64,000 bases of DNA from Karstenula rhodostoma CBS 690.94 (Eukaryota; Ascomycota; Dothideomycetes; Pleosporales; Didymosphaeriaceae). Made by a program: the position numbers and the translations under genes. The first letter of the stretch is position 1; the number at the start of each line of letters is the position of its first letter. Shown here one piece after another: positions 20,550 to 30,984 of this stretch. The stretch lies in contig MU001501.1 of the NCBI GenBank assembly GCA_010093485.1, positions 203,052 through 267,051 on the forward strand, written 5' to 3'. The notes beneath the pieces are model-generated. The model saw only the letters and a program-made list of their open reading frames with translations. It had not been told where the DNA came from and did not search any database.

Positions 20550-23500
20550 TCAAGGCTCAGGCGTCCCCCACCCACCACCAGCAGGAGACTGCACCTGCAT
20601 CCGCTCTCCCGGCTGCAACGCCAACTCCGCCTTCCCACCCAGCGAAATCCTCACCAACTCCGTCCGCTCGGCATTCCACTTGAACGCAAAGTTCTTCCCC
20701 ACGCTCCCCGCCTCGCCGCCTTCCATCCCATACGGCGCAAACACACGTCTATCGCTCAGAATGCTAAACCTCAGCGGTATCCTCGCCTCCACCTCGCGAA
20801 TCGCCCCGTCTCCGCCATTGAATTGCCCCCGGCCACCCGTCCCATGCGCAATCGTGTGCTGCCTCACCAGCACCGGCGTGCGCTTCTCCACGATCTCCGC
20901 ATCCGTGATCTTCGTATTCGTCGAGTGGACCTGTACGGCATGTTCACCGTGCCAGCCCGGACCAGCGCCTGATCCTCCCCCCACCGTCTCGCCGTAGTTG
21001 AACCCCGGCTCGATCTTCCCCGTCAAGGAATCTTTCCCGCCCATGCCCCACCCAAAGCTATTCGCGCAGCCGGCGAACGCAGCGCACTTCCCGTACGCGC
21101 GGAGGATGACGTCGATGACGCGCTGGGACGCAAGCGTGGAACCGCATATAGCGACTGAGGGCTCGGGATTCAACACGGAGCCTTTGGGCACTTTGATCGT
21201 GATGGGGGTGAGGCAGCCTTCGTTGAGCGGGATGTCGACCGCGATGAGGCACCGGATCGTATAGATGGCGGCTGACTGCGTGATGGAGATGGGGCAGTTG
21301 TAATTCCCCCACATCTGCGGACCCGTGCCATCGAAGTCGTACACCGCACTACCGTCTGCCGAGATGGTGATTTTAACCTGCAGCTTCGTCCCGTCGTCGA
21401 AGTAGTCCGTTGCGGTGAGCGGCTCGGGGTGCTCCCTCAGCGTCCGCTGGAGAAACGCGCGGACCGCGACCTGCGCATTGTCCTGTATCGCGTGCATGTA
21501 CCTATGCACCACAGGCAGGGTGAACTGCGCGGTGAGGTTCTGCAGGAGCAGCAGGCCGCGCTGGTTGGCGGAGATCTGGGCCTTGATGTCGGAGATGTTG
21601 TCGTTTATTCTGCGCGTGGGACTGCAACCGGGGAAGTCGCCGGCTTTGGCGAAGGCGGCGCGGACGTCTGCCTCGAGAAATTCCCCTGCCGATACGATCT
21701 TCATGGACCGCACCAGGATGCCTTCTTCCCAGAGTTCTTTACTTGTCGGCATCATTGCGCTGATGCCTTTGCCTCCGATGTCGGTGTGGTGGCCTCGGCT
21801 CGCGAGGTAGAAGGTTATTTCTTTCCCCGAGCGGTCGAATACCGGTGTTACGACGGTGAGGTCCGGGAGATGTGTTCCGCCTACTTCCGGGTGGTTGGTT
21901 AGTACTGAGTCGCCGGGTTGGAGTCTCCCAAGCCATATCTCGTGTTGGCATTGTATCGCGTACTGCATGGAACCAAGGTGCAGTGGGATATGCGGAGCGT
22001 TCGCCACAAGCTTTCCGTTTGGAGAGAAGATCGCGCACGAGAAGTCGAGGCGTTCCTTGATAGACGTAGAGATAGCGGTGCGTTGGAGGGTATTTCCCAT
22101 CTGCTCCGCGATAGACATGAAGCGGTGGGAGAAGACTGAAAGGCGGACGGGCTCGATTTCGTCGGTAGCTGCAAGAACCGGGTCAGAGGCTGAGTCGTTT
22201 TGTTGCCGTTTCTCGAGCGCGACGTGCGAGGGGAGGATGTACGCGGTGAAGGTGGACTCCACGAAGATGGTTTGGGTTTCGTCGACGAGGAGGGCGGGGC
22301 CGGAGACTGCGTCGCCGGTGGAGAGTTGGGAGAGAGTGTGCACTGCGGCCACCCTCCAGGCATGGTCAACATACACCTTTTGGGTCGTAGCAGGCTGCTG
22401 CAGCTTCGCGCTCTCCCTCGTGCTCGTGAGCGTCGCAATCAGGCCTTCGGAGCCAGGCGAACTTGCCGTCTTCGCCACACCTCGAACATGGACTGAATCG
22501 AAGATCGCCCGCCGTTCCAGTTTGAACGCGAACTCCCTTAGATGCGTCGCCCCGAACGCAGCCCCGTAGTCTTCATCCTCCGGCTTCTTTATTGACAAAT
22601 TCGTATCCGTGCCTTCATACCGTATACTCAACGACTCCTCATACACAATACTCTCCCTATCTGCCCCTTGCGCCACAAGCTCCCTCTCCACCGTCTCCCT
22701 CACTCCCTCAATCTTCTCCCGAATCCCTGGCAACGCCTCCCTACTAAACACGCCCACAAATGGCTCAAAAGCCTGCGCCTGCAGCTCCGCCTGACTCAGC
22801 CCATACGCCGAAAGAATAGATGAATACTTGTGTATCAAAATCCTCTTGATCCCCAACTTCTCCGCGATGGCGCACGCATGCTGCCCGCCCGCGCCGCCAA
22901 AGCTAACAAGATTGTGCGCCTCGGGGATGTACCCGCGGGCTTCGGTGGCGTTGCGGATTGGGCGGCTCATGGCTTCGTTGGCGACGTCGAGGAAGCCGAG
23001 GGCGACTTCTTCGGGGGTGAGGCGCCGGCCTGTTTGGGAGGCTACTTCATCAGCTAGATGGGCGAACTTTTGGGATGCGGTGATGAGGTCGAGTGGCTCG
23101 TTGGCGTTGGGACCAAAGATGGAGGGAAAGGAGGTGAGGATGAGGCGGCCTAGGAAGAGGTTGGCGTCGGTCACGGTTAGGGGTCCGCCTTTGCGGTAGC
23201 AGGCTGGCCTAGTAGGGCGGTTAGTTGGTTCTAGTAAAGATAAAAGTTTCCTGGGCTATAGCGAAAGGAGGAACTTCGTAGTATGTGCGAGTTATGATGA
23301 GTCTCACCATGCTACGTTCATGCGCAAGAATAGGCGCATGAACGTAGCATGGGCGCCTCATCGTTATTCGCACTTTCGGGAAAATCCAAGCCTTCGTGTG
23401 CCTTCAGTAATAATTTCACCTACCCTGGATGAGCGCCCGCGCTTTCAGGTCCTACAGCGAGAAGTCCATTCCTTGCAAAGAGAATGGAACCTCCACCCGC

Positions 23501-24694
23501 TGCCACAGTGGCAATATTGAGCATCGGCGTCGTGACGTTGCGTCCTGCAATCGTGGTTTCGTTTAGATAGTCGTAATGGCCGTCATACCGTGAAACATCC
23601 GTGCTCGTTCCGCCCATGTCGAATCCTATGATTGGCGTCCCGTCAACAGCGTCGTAGCAGGACTTTGCAATTCCAACCACGCCGCCAGCTGGTCCACTCA
23701 AAAGCGCATCGTTTCCACCAAACCGACCGGCGTCCCGCAGCGACCCATCGGAACAAATGAAATCGACTCGTGTGGGAAGTACCTCGAACCCCGCTTGGAG
23801 ATCTTTGACGTAGTTTTGTACGATAGGGCCAAGGTATGCCTCCGACAGCGCCGAATTAGTCCGTCGTAGAAGATTTATCAGCGGACTATTTTGAGACGAC
23901 GAAACAACATAAGTGAACCCTAGCTCTTTTGCCAGGTTTGCAACCTGAATTTCGTGATCCGGGTAGATATACGAGTGCATGAAGGAAATCGCTAGCGACG
24001 TGAATCCCTGGCTCCGGAGATCCTCTAGGACCGTGCGAACTTCATCCAGATCGATAGGCTTCAGCACGCGTACGATTTCGCTACTTTTCGTTCTCACCAG
24101 TGCCGGGTCGATCAGTTCGCGGTCCTTATCCAAGGGCGAAGGGTTCAAGTCATAGTCTTCGACGGTGACTCTTTCATCTATTTCGACAGACACAGCATGC
24201 AGGGCCCTGGCCTTTTTGATGGCCAACTCGAACAACTTCGGCCTGGTTTGGTCACCAATGACACAGATATCTTTGAAGCCTTTCGTGGTGAGCAGGGCAA
24301 ATCTCTCACCCTTGCCTTCAAGAAGCGCGTTAGTAGCAATGGTGCTTCCAATCCTGCAACTCCTGACTCTTGATGCGTTGAGCTTCTCGCTTCGGGGAAT
24401 CTTGCACCCTTCAACCGCTTCCAAGGCTCTTCGAATGGCCTCAGTAGGCGCATCTCTGTAGTTTCGAGGGTCTACAGAGAGCAGTTTGAAGATGAAGTCG
24501 TCCTTGCCAGGCGTCTGCACGAGAACATCGCAGAAGGTGCCTCCTCGGTCTGGAGTTGTGTCAGTATGATCTACAATCTAGTCGCTGTATCGTGTATCAT
24601 GGGGCAACTCAGGCAATGATCTGCTGTGCATCTTATTTGCCTACACCGCGTCAGAATACTTACCGATGGAAATATCGATATCCGGTGTCGCCAT
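20550..24694 (-). CDS. OXP1: 5-oxoprolinase (ATP-hydrolysing; hydantoinase A/B fusion)
   Basis: Three exons: 24694-24664, 24549-23424 and 23208-20550; 1271 residues, the usual length. The hydantoinase-A half starts DISIDRGGTFCDVLVQTPG, with RIGSTIATNALLEGKGERFA, GPAGGVVGIAKSCYDA, IIGFDMGGTSTDVSRYDG and [24 protein letters not shown] joined across intron 2. SFGGAGGQHACAIAE completes it. The hydantoinase-B half has FSHRFMSIAEQMGNTLQRTA, ERLDFSCAIF, LGSMQYAI, SVLTNHPEVGGTHLPDLTV and the C-terminal GGWGTPEP. The cytosolic enzyme opens 5-oxo-L-proline to L-glutamate using ATP; relatives open hydantoins, so the substrate is inferred. Intron 2 is 215 nt and contains a long hairpin. The gene diverges from a Zn2Cys6 regulator by 279 bp and is the core of the cluster at 20.5-30.3 kb. 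Confidence 0.93.
23285..23373. repeat. Long hairpin inside intron 2 of 5-oxoprolinase
   Basis: A perfect 19 bp inverted repeat (23307-23325 CCATGCTACGTTCATGCGC and 23334-23352) is separated by an 8-base loop, AAGAATAG. The pairing continues imperfectly outward (GTGCGAGTTATGATGAG on the left, complement of CTCATCGTTATTCGCAC on the right), so about 42 bases per side are involved. It lies wholly within the intron and could be a tiny MITE or a structured RNA. No clear target duplication is visible. Confidence 0.8.
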
Positions 24695-24973
24695 GATAGT
24701 TTGGATGCGGCAAGCGAGTGGCACCTCCAGCGTCCGGGAGCCGTACTGTGAAATGCATGGCTACATTGTATGGCGTGCGAATGAAATGGGTACCGCACGC
24801 GCGACTTATCCTTTCCATACGCTAGTGTAGCGTTGGAGGTGGAGAAGATCAAGGGGGGCGCTATTGACGAATTGGGCAAAATCGGTCGGAATTGCGCCAT
24901 ACCACGTGAAGACGAGCTCCTCCGACGGGGACATCCCATTCTTGGCTCGATACGGTGCATTTGATACCGCAAG
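24695..24973. promoter_or_regulatory. Divergent promoter of 5-oxoprolinase and Zn2Cys6 regulator
   Basis: 279 bp separate the two start codons. Candidate Zn2Cys6 half-sites are CGGTCGG (24883-24889, two CGG triplets one base apart) and CCGACGG (24922-24928, everted CCG-N-CGG). A CACGTG E-box core lies just before the second. TTATCC at 24806-24811 gives a weak GATA-type core on the minus strand. Binding is inference only. Confidence 0.45.
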
Positions 24974-26713
24974 ATGAAGCCTACGATTCATAGGTTTCGC
25001 GTCACGAAGCGTCCATTACCTACATCGCCGTCATCGCCGTCAACCACCCGCTCAGCTGCTGTGCAATCATGCGACAGATGTCGTCAACAGAAGAAGAAGT
25101 GTACGAAAGAACGACCCACGTGCGCATTATGCATTGCCCACGGTTATGAATGCAGTTTTGAAATAGACCTAATTAGCAAATCTCCGCAACAAGATTCATC
25201 GACTCCAGAGATTCAAGCAGGGCTTCCAAAACCCAACACTCAAGAGCAACATCCCACCATCACGTCGGCCCTCACCCAATATCCTTTGAAATATGTGGAC
25301 GCGTATTTCAGCCATGTACACCGAGCTTATCCATTCCTCGATAAACACCAGATCAAAGCTCGGGCGAAAGCCTTACCCCACTATGAGCTATGGACGGATG
25401 ACATTGTCAATCTGGTAATGGCCATCGGAAGTACTACGCTCGTACGTGCGGGAAAGTTGGAGGCCGATGCTTCGTTTCATCTTGCAGTACCATACACGAA
25501 CATCTTGAACAAGTACCTCTTGTATCCGACGATGGAGGGCCTCCAAGTCCTTACACTGCTGTCACTGTACTCTCTATTCGACACCTCGGGTCCATCAACC
25601 TGGACTATAGTCGGCATCTTGACTCGCCAAGCTGCAGCACTTGGTCTGTCCCGAATCAACCCGACTTCAGAAGACCTAGAGCCGCAAACTCGTGAGTTAC
25701 GGAATCGTCTATTCTGGAGCATCTTCGTCCTTGATCGCATGGTAGCTGTCTCTGTCGGGCACGACGCAGGGCTTGTTGATCATAACATGGCGGTACCACA
25801 ACCAGCTGTAACGGTACTCGAATTCGCTTCCCAAGACCGAACCAAGCATGCGTCGCTACTCCAGCTCAATCGGCACATCATACAGCTCCGCCAACTGGAA
25901 CATCGTATCCTACTCTCGGTGCATCTCAGAAATCACGCCGAGCTCAGTAAGCTCACCCTACCGGACCGGAAAGCCATCTCGTCCGAGTTGCGCTCCGCTA
26001 TAGACGACTGGTACAGTCATGCCTGTTTAGTGTCGATGCCCGAAGCCGACAACATTCCCATTCATAGCACCATTACATGGGTCAATGCGCGATACTACAA
26101 TCTTCTCGTTCTGCTGTACTACCCATGCCACTTCAACAGCCAAGCAAGATACGCATCGACGAAAGATCTTTTAGCCCACGTCCGCAAGTTTATCAACTAC
26201 AACCGTATCTTGCTCGATCAAAGACAACTCCCGCTCAATCACATAACGCTCGGTCGACTGATACCTGCATGCATGGTACTTCTACATTGCTTTGCAGTAG
26301 CGCATCCACGAACATATATCACTCAGGCAGAATTGACGAGCTGCATCGAGATACTTCACGCATTCCCTGCAGCATGGTCCTCTGCACACCAGACGTCCGG
26401 AATCATGAGCGAATTCATAGAGCTTGTAGCCAACCATGAGACATATGCCTCCCGCCAGATTCTACAATTCGATTATTCTGGCCACACGCCGCTGCAAAGC
26501 TCGATCAAGACGGGGATGCTCAGGCTTCGGGACGATTTATCGGGTGTTATACGAAAAGCTTTGAGTAACGCCAGCTGCTACCTAGACGTCGAGGCCTGGG
26601 AATATATGGAAGGCGCTGAGTCGTATGGTTCTGCGAGCCAAGCCACTGGGCCATCCCCCGACGCTACCACCGCTTTGATCAGTGACTGGGAGTTCGAATT
26701 GGGATATCTTTGA
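24974..26713 (+). CDS. Zn2Cys6 transcription factor, likely local regulator of the oxoprolinase cluster
   Basis: Single exon, 579 residues, starting at ATG MKPTIHRFRV. The zinc cluster is at residues 33-60 with spacing C-x2-C-x6-C-x6-C-x2-C-x6-C (SCDRCRQQKKKC, then CALCIAHGYEC). The regulatory domain follows: YVDAYFSHVHRAYPFLDKHQ, LLSLYSLFDTSGPSTWTIVG, RQAAALGLSRINPTSED and RNRLFWSIFVLDRMVAVSVG, all standard fungal_trans blocks. It is a nuclear regulator. Its head-to-head position with 5-oxoprolinase and the nearby permease and peptidase suggests it controls that pathway, as local C6 regulators often do. I do not recognise a named orthologue. Confidence 0.9.
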   Translation: MKPTIHRFRVTKRPLPTSPSSPSTTRSAAVQSCDRCRQQKKKCTKERPTCALCIAHGYECSFEIDLISKSPQQDSSTPEIQAGLPKPNTQEQHPTITSALTQYPLKYVDAYFSHVHRAYPFLDKHQIKARAKALPHYELWTDDIVNLVMAIGSTTLVRAGKLEADASFHLAVPYTNILNKYLLYPTMEGLQVLTLLSLYSLFDTSGPSTWTIVGILTRQAAALGLSRINPTSEDLEPQTRELRNRLFWSIFVLDRMVAVSVGHDAGLVDHNMAVPQPAVTVLEFASQDRTKHASLLQLNRHIIQLRQLEHRILLSVHLRNHAELSKLTLPDRKAISSELRSAIDDWYSHACLVSMPEADNIPIHSTITWVNARYYNLLVLLYYPCHFNSQARYASTKDLLAHVRKFINYNRILLDQRQLPLNHITLGRLIPACMVLLHCFAVAHPRTYITQAELTSCIEILHAFPAAWSSAHQTSGIMSEFIELVANHETYASRQILQFDYSGHTPLQSSIKTGMLRLRDDLSGVIRKALSNASCYLDVEAWEYMEGAESYGSASQATGPSPDATTALISDWEFELGYL

Positions 26714-27186
26714 GAACGAGGCTCCAAGAGTGCAGTTTGCATTTTTTGCGCGTGTAATATTTTCAAAGCTCGCGCTAGGCTGCGTACGAAGGTTCATTCC
26801 AAACCCTATTAGCCCAGACCAAACTTCAAGGCAAAATGAGTCAATTTAAGTATCATTTCGTTTTTCTTGACTTCTCTCTCGGTTCGCCCGAGTGGTCTTG
26901 GACACAGGCTTCGCTGCAGTCATAAGCCCGAGTTAAGGCTTGGGATGTGTGCTCGTGGACTGGACAGCACGTCATCCGACTAGCTCCGATACCAACCGAA
27001 CTCGGTGCATCGAAAGAGCAATTTGAACTAATGAGACTATTCTTTCGGGATTCCGTCTACCAAAGATTAAGCCGCTGAATTTGGTTGATGACATTGGAAG
27101 CCTCCTCACGCTATCGCGCTCTATCAAGTTTGAGTCTCTAGCATCCAGCGTGCGCTGTACCTAGAATCGAGAGCAACGCTACTTTA
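26714..27186. other. Spacer between convergent genes
   Basis: 473 bp between the stop codons of the Zn2Cys6 regulator (rightward) and the hydrolase (leftward). It presumably contains both 3' ends. No coding frame, RNA gene or repeat is recognised. Confidence 0.5.
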
Positions 27187-28178
27187 CTATACCACCCAGT
27201 CTTGAATTAACCGTATGACTTCGTCGTTCTTCTCATGATGCACGCTGTGATTGGCATCTCTGAAAATCTCCAAACGCGAACCAGGTATGTGAGACGCTAT
27301 GATTTCCGATTGTTTCGGTGGACATATCCAGTCTTGGTCACCAACAATGATCAAGGTCTTCGCCTTAATCTTTTTCAAATCTGCGCGATAGTCGAAGTAC
27401 TTTTCTTGTTCTGAGTACAGGTCATCTATCGTCATTAGCTTGGCATGCTTTACTCTTATGCTTCACCTACTGTGTGACTCCGCAAAGTACACTGTCCTCA
27501 AGGTGCTCGACAGGGCTGCATCCGCATCGAATGTCTTGCTGTATAGAGGCGCTGCAGCATGCATGACTAGCCGAAACTCCTCGTCGCTTTCGAATCGCCC
27601 GAAGATCTTGTTCTTCAGCTGGTTGACAGAGAGACTAGGGGCCTTGTGGAGTCGCTTCTCGAGCACTTTGATCGCTTCCTCCTCGTCTTCGGTCTGTCAA
27701 TATGTAGTCGTAACAATATTCTTGGAGATACTCACGATGATACGAAGGCGCAGTACCGCGAAGTATCAAATGAGAGATGTGATTCGGGTACGTGATGGCG
27801 TACTGCTGCGCTAAATAGCCACCAAAGCTACCACCGCACAGCACGAATTTATCGATATCGCCAGTGAAATGGCGCCGCATGCCTTCTATGTCCTCTACCA
27901 ACTGGTGGAAAGTGCAAGGCTTCGTCCTAGAACTGCTTCCATGGCCCCGGTAGTCAAAAGACAAGATTCTGTACTTGTTTGCCAGGGGCAGATATGCTCT
28001 GTAGTCACCTTCATGGCTTCCTGCACCTTTCAATCAGCACTACGGTCGGAAGCACAACAGCTTCATACGTACCAAAGCCTCGACCACCATGGAGCGTGAT
28101 GAATAGAGGCTTGCTTGCGTCGGTGCTGGAGATCACATACGCAAGTGTCGCTCCGTTAATCTGCACATACTCGACCAT
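27187..28178 (-). CDS. Alpha/beta hydrolase, proline-iminopeptidase-like (S33)
   Basis: Four exons: 28178-28073, 28020-27736, 27686-27471 and 27425-27187; 281 residues. The oxyanion-hole motif is HGGRGFGSHEGDY (spanning intron 1). The nucleophile elbow is CGGSFGG with Ser at about residue 100. RILSFDYRGHGSSS and SHLILRGTAPSYHHEEEAI are typical of proline iminopeptidases. The acid is in IIVGDQDWICPP and the catalytic His in DANHSVHHE. Introns 2 and 3 were placed by phase: intron 2 ends ACCGAAG, giving HHEEEA; intron 3 has donor GTAGGT and acceptor GATAG. There is no signal peptide, so it is probably cytosolic. The family removes N-terminal residues from peptides or hydrolyses small amides. Its place beside 5-oxoprolinase and a permease suggests action on the same substrate class. 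Confidence 0.88.
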
Positions 28179-28516
28179 GATGCTGAATTCGATATTCGAG
28201 CGCGATACTGCACACTATTGACGGTGTCGTTCGCTCTAGCTGATGATGTTGCGGCATAGGCCTGGGGGCCGCGAAAGTTGCCTCGCAGCCAGTTCGGGTA
28301 TAGCTCAAAGTCTAACTCACATTGGGTAATTACAGTCGGCCCCACCTGTCCTATTGGGCGCTCAAGCACTCCGACGAGACGCACCCAAACAAGTTACTTA
28401 CCGGCTAAATTTCTTGCCACAGCGGGCAGAATTCGTCGCTCGCACCACGTTCCTTGGTGAAGAACGAAGATAGCGGATAACGATACTTCATTGATGAATT
28501 GCGTGACAGAGACCAT
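28133..28516 (-). other. Possible small spliced ORF or transcribed leader of the hydrolase
   Basis: On the minus strand an ATG at 28516 opens 38 codons ending at a good donor (NLAG, then GTAAGT at 28401). A phase-consistent acceptor CAATAG joins to QVGPTVITQCELDFELYPNW and on to a stop at 28133, overlapping the first codons of the hydrolase in another frame. The second part looks protein-like but I recognise no family. It may be part of the hydrolase leader, a gene relic, or chance. Confidence 0.15.
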
Positions 28517-28737
28517 ACCTACTTACAATCAATAGACATGTATTTAGGTGTTCACCCTGTAAGTCGGTAAGATCTCACCTTCTCCACTTCTCATTGCTCG
28601 GTACAGTTTCCGACCATCAACAACGCTACCGCCTGCACGGTATCAGTATGATTATTTAGGTGCCCTCATAGCATCAGCCCATACAACATCACAGCCCCCA
28701 GTACTCGGTCGAAGGCTCTGGACGGTAGATCGTCGCT
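28179..28737. promoter_or_regulatory. Divergent promoter of hydrolase and MFS permease
   Basis: 559 bp between the two start codons. The bases TCGGTCG at 28706-28712, 26 bp upstream of the permease ATG, also occur in the promoter of the cluster regulator (24882-24888); this may be a shared regulator site or chance. A possible short spliced reading frame on the minus strand is listed separately. Confidence 0.4.
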
Positions 28738-30339
28738 ATGACCGTTCACGATCAACAACTTCCAAATGCCGGCGTCGCGCCCGGGTTCGCACCGGATGAT
28801 TTAACGCCTGCCATCTACTCAAATCATGCATCGAATATATCGGATATCAAAGGGAAAGACGCGACCACAATTGATGTTGGCGCCCAGGATGGCAGCAGCT
28901 CTGCTGGTACTCAACGCCCTGGAACAGAACCCCACAGGTCAGGTTGGTTCCATTGGCACGAGCCCGGTACATCAGCAGCTGAAAAGAAGCTCATCTTCAA
29001 GCTCGACTGGTTCCTCTTAAGTTTCAGCTGCCTTTACTTCTTCGTAAAGCAGCTTGATCAGAACAACCTCTCCAATGCCTACGTATCTGGCATGAAAGAA
29101 GACCTCGATTTTGGCCCTGGCAACGAACTCAGCTGGATGAACACCTACTTCCTTATTGGAACCATCATTGGCGGCCCTTTCGCAAACCTCATCATCACTA
29201 TTGTCAGACCACGAATATGGCTTCCCAGCTGTCTCATCATCTGGTCCCTCTTCGTACTCTTCATGTTCAAGACTACAACTGCAGGGCAATTCTACGCCCT
29301 GCGCTTTTGCATTGGACTTTTTGAGTCCGCAGCCTGGCCCGGCATTCAGTACGTTCTCGGTTGTTGGTACAGAAAGTCGGAACTTGCCCGCCGAAGTGCG
29401 CTTTTCGTTGTCTCTGGAGTTCTCGGTCAGATGTTCTCCGGGTTCCTCCAGGCTGCGCTATTCAGTGGCATGGAAGGCAAGGGCGGAATGCCTGCATGGC
29501 GTTGGCTCTTCATCTTCGACTTTCTCCTGGCGGTACCTGTCGCGCTTTATGGATTCTTCTTCTTCCCCGATACCCCGCATACAACACAAGCATTTTACCT
29601 CAACGAGTGGGAGCGAAACCGCGCTCGCGAGAGGATCGAGGAGGAAGGTCGAGCCCCGAAGGGCAAGCTTGACAGGACCATCATCAAGAGGATTGCCTGC
29701 TCCTGGCAGGTCTACGTTTTCTCTCTCGCTTACGCGCTCTGGACTTTGACCTGCGGCTCCTACATCATCCAATACTTTGGGATTTGGCTCAAGAGTCGGA
29801 AGATCTACTCTGTCCCTGAGATCAACAACATTCCGACCAGTGTGGGTGCGATCAACTTCGTCTTCATGATCGGCACTGGTTATGTCTCAGATAAGATTGG
29901 TCGTCGCGGCCCTGTATGCTTCGCCGTCGGCCTACTACTCACGTTCTGCTACGCTGTTCTCACCGCCTGGAATGTCCCCAACGACTTCAAGATGGCGGTG
30001 TTCATCCTGATCGGGTGTTATGGATGCTACACTCCCCTGCTAGCAGGTTGGGTTAACGCAACTTGCGGCCACGATCAGCAGCTGCGTGCGTTTGTTCTGG
30101 GTATCATGGTGAGCGTTGGACAGGCGGTCGTCATTCCTTTCCAGCAGTATCAACTCCCAAGTGGACAAGCTCCGCAGTTCAAGAAGACACACGGTTGGGG
30201 AAGCGCTCTGGCTTTTGTGATCGCGTTAACTCTTTGGACCGGCTTTGGAATCGATCTAGCAAGAAAGTGGTTCGAAGGAAGGCAATCGAAAGCGGACGTG
30301 CAGGAAATTGACACGAAGGCCGAAGCAGTCGAAGCGTAA
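28738..30339 (+). CDS. MFS permease, anion:cation symporter (Dal5/Liz1-like)
   Basis: Single exon, 533 residues. After a hydrophilic N-terminus of about 80 residues comes KLDWFLLSFSCLYFFVKQLD followed by QNNLSNAYVSGMKEDL, the signature opening of the Dal5/allantoate-pantothenate permease family. Others are GPFANLIITIVRPRIWLPSC, ALRFCIGLFESAAWPGIQY, CWYRKSELARRSALFVVSG, PAWRWLFIFDFLLAVPVALY, FFFPDTPHTTQAFYL and GYVSDKIGRRGPVC. Twelve membrane segments are expected, with a central loop rich in charged residues (NEWERNRARERIEEEGRAPK). It acts in the plasma membrane. Known members carry allantoate, ureidosuccinate, dipeptides, pantothenate, nicotinate or biotin precursors, so the substrate cannot be fixed from sequence. 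Position in the cluster suggests import of the compound handled by the oxoprolinase and hydrolase. Pantothenate is the main alternative. Confidence 0.92.
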   Translation: MTVHDQQLPNAGVAPGFAPDDLTPAIYSNHASNISDIKGKDATTIDVGAQDGSSSAGTQRPGTEPHRSGWFHWHEPGTSAAEKKLIFKLDWFLLSFSCLYFFVKQLDQNNLSNAYVSGMKEDLDFGPGNELSWMNTYFLIGTIIGGPFANLIITIVRPRIWLPSCLIIWSLFVLFMFKTTTAGQFYALRFCIGLFESAAWPGIQYVLGCWYRKSELARRSALFVVSGVLGQMFSGFLQAALFSGMEGKGGMPAWRWLFIFDFLLAVPVALYGFFFFPDTPHTTQAFYLNEWERNRARERIEEEGRAPKGKLDRTIIKRIACSWQVYVFSLAYALWTLTCGSYIIQYFGIWLKSRKIYSVPEINNIPTSVGAINFVFMIGTGYVSDKIGRRGPVCFAVGLLLTFCYAVLTAWNVPNDFKMAVFILIGCYGCYTPLLAGWVNATCGHDQQLRAFVLGIMVSVGQAVVIPFQQYQLPSGQAPQFKKTHGWGSALAFVIALTLWTGFGIDLARKWFEGRQSKADVQEIDTKAEAVEA

Positions 30340-30984
30340 GAATATCACGTTACCTATGCAGCTTTACATATGACCTCAGTATATCTAATCATTTGCTGAA
30401 GACGTACAATTTCGCTACCGGTCATCGGTTCCTAGTGCCGGAAACTACGCATCGCATCGACTGATACGTCACCCACCGGAGCAAACGAGCAGCTATGTGA
30501 AAGATACAAGGAACAGTGACACAACACCCTGTCACCCACATATCTAACTGACCATTAAGCCATCGCTCGTCGATTTCTCCGATTGCTCCTGTTCTGTTCT
30601 GACAGCATTACAAATACGTAATTCGTGCAAACAAGATCCATTTGCTGCGTTGGTCGCGACGTCTGCTCTCGTACTCAACAAGCTGAACTCACTCTCACCG
30701 TTCATCCCCAAATGGTCACCACTCCTCCAACATCAAGTATGCAAGATCACCCTTCACCTTTCACGTTCACTCCGGACGGTATGAGAGTATTAAAGAAAGC
30801 CGCTCGGCTGGTTTGCTCCGTCGCTGCTCCACCAACCTCTCCCAAAACGCCTCCCAGTAAGTCGCGCTCTCCCCCTCTGGCGCGCGACGTTCTCTGACAA
30901 GAACGTTTCTAGGCATTGCGTCTTCCTACGCGGCGCTTACGATCATCGAAACCGGCAAGCTTATAAACCAAAAGTCGGCCCAAG
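30340..30984. other. Spacer and promoter/leader of BTB-RING gene
   Basis: 0.65 kb. A plus-strand frame at 30712-30897 (MVTTPPTSSMQDHPS) has a good donor at its end and a matching acceptor before 30914, so the leader of the next gene may contain a spliced upstream exon. Joining it in frame does not give the best N-terminus of the BTB-RING protein, so I leave it as possible 5' untranslated sequence. Confidence 0.4.
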
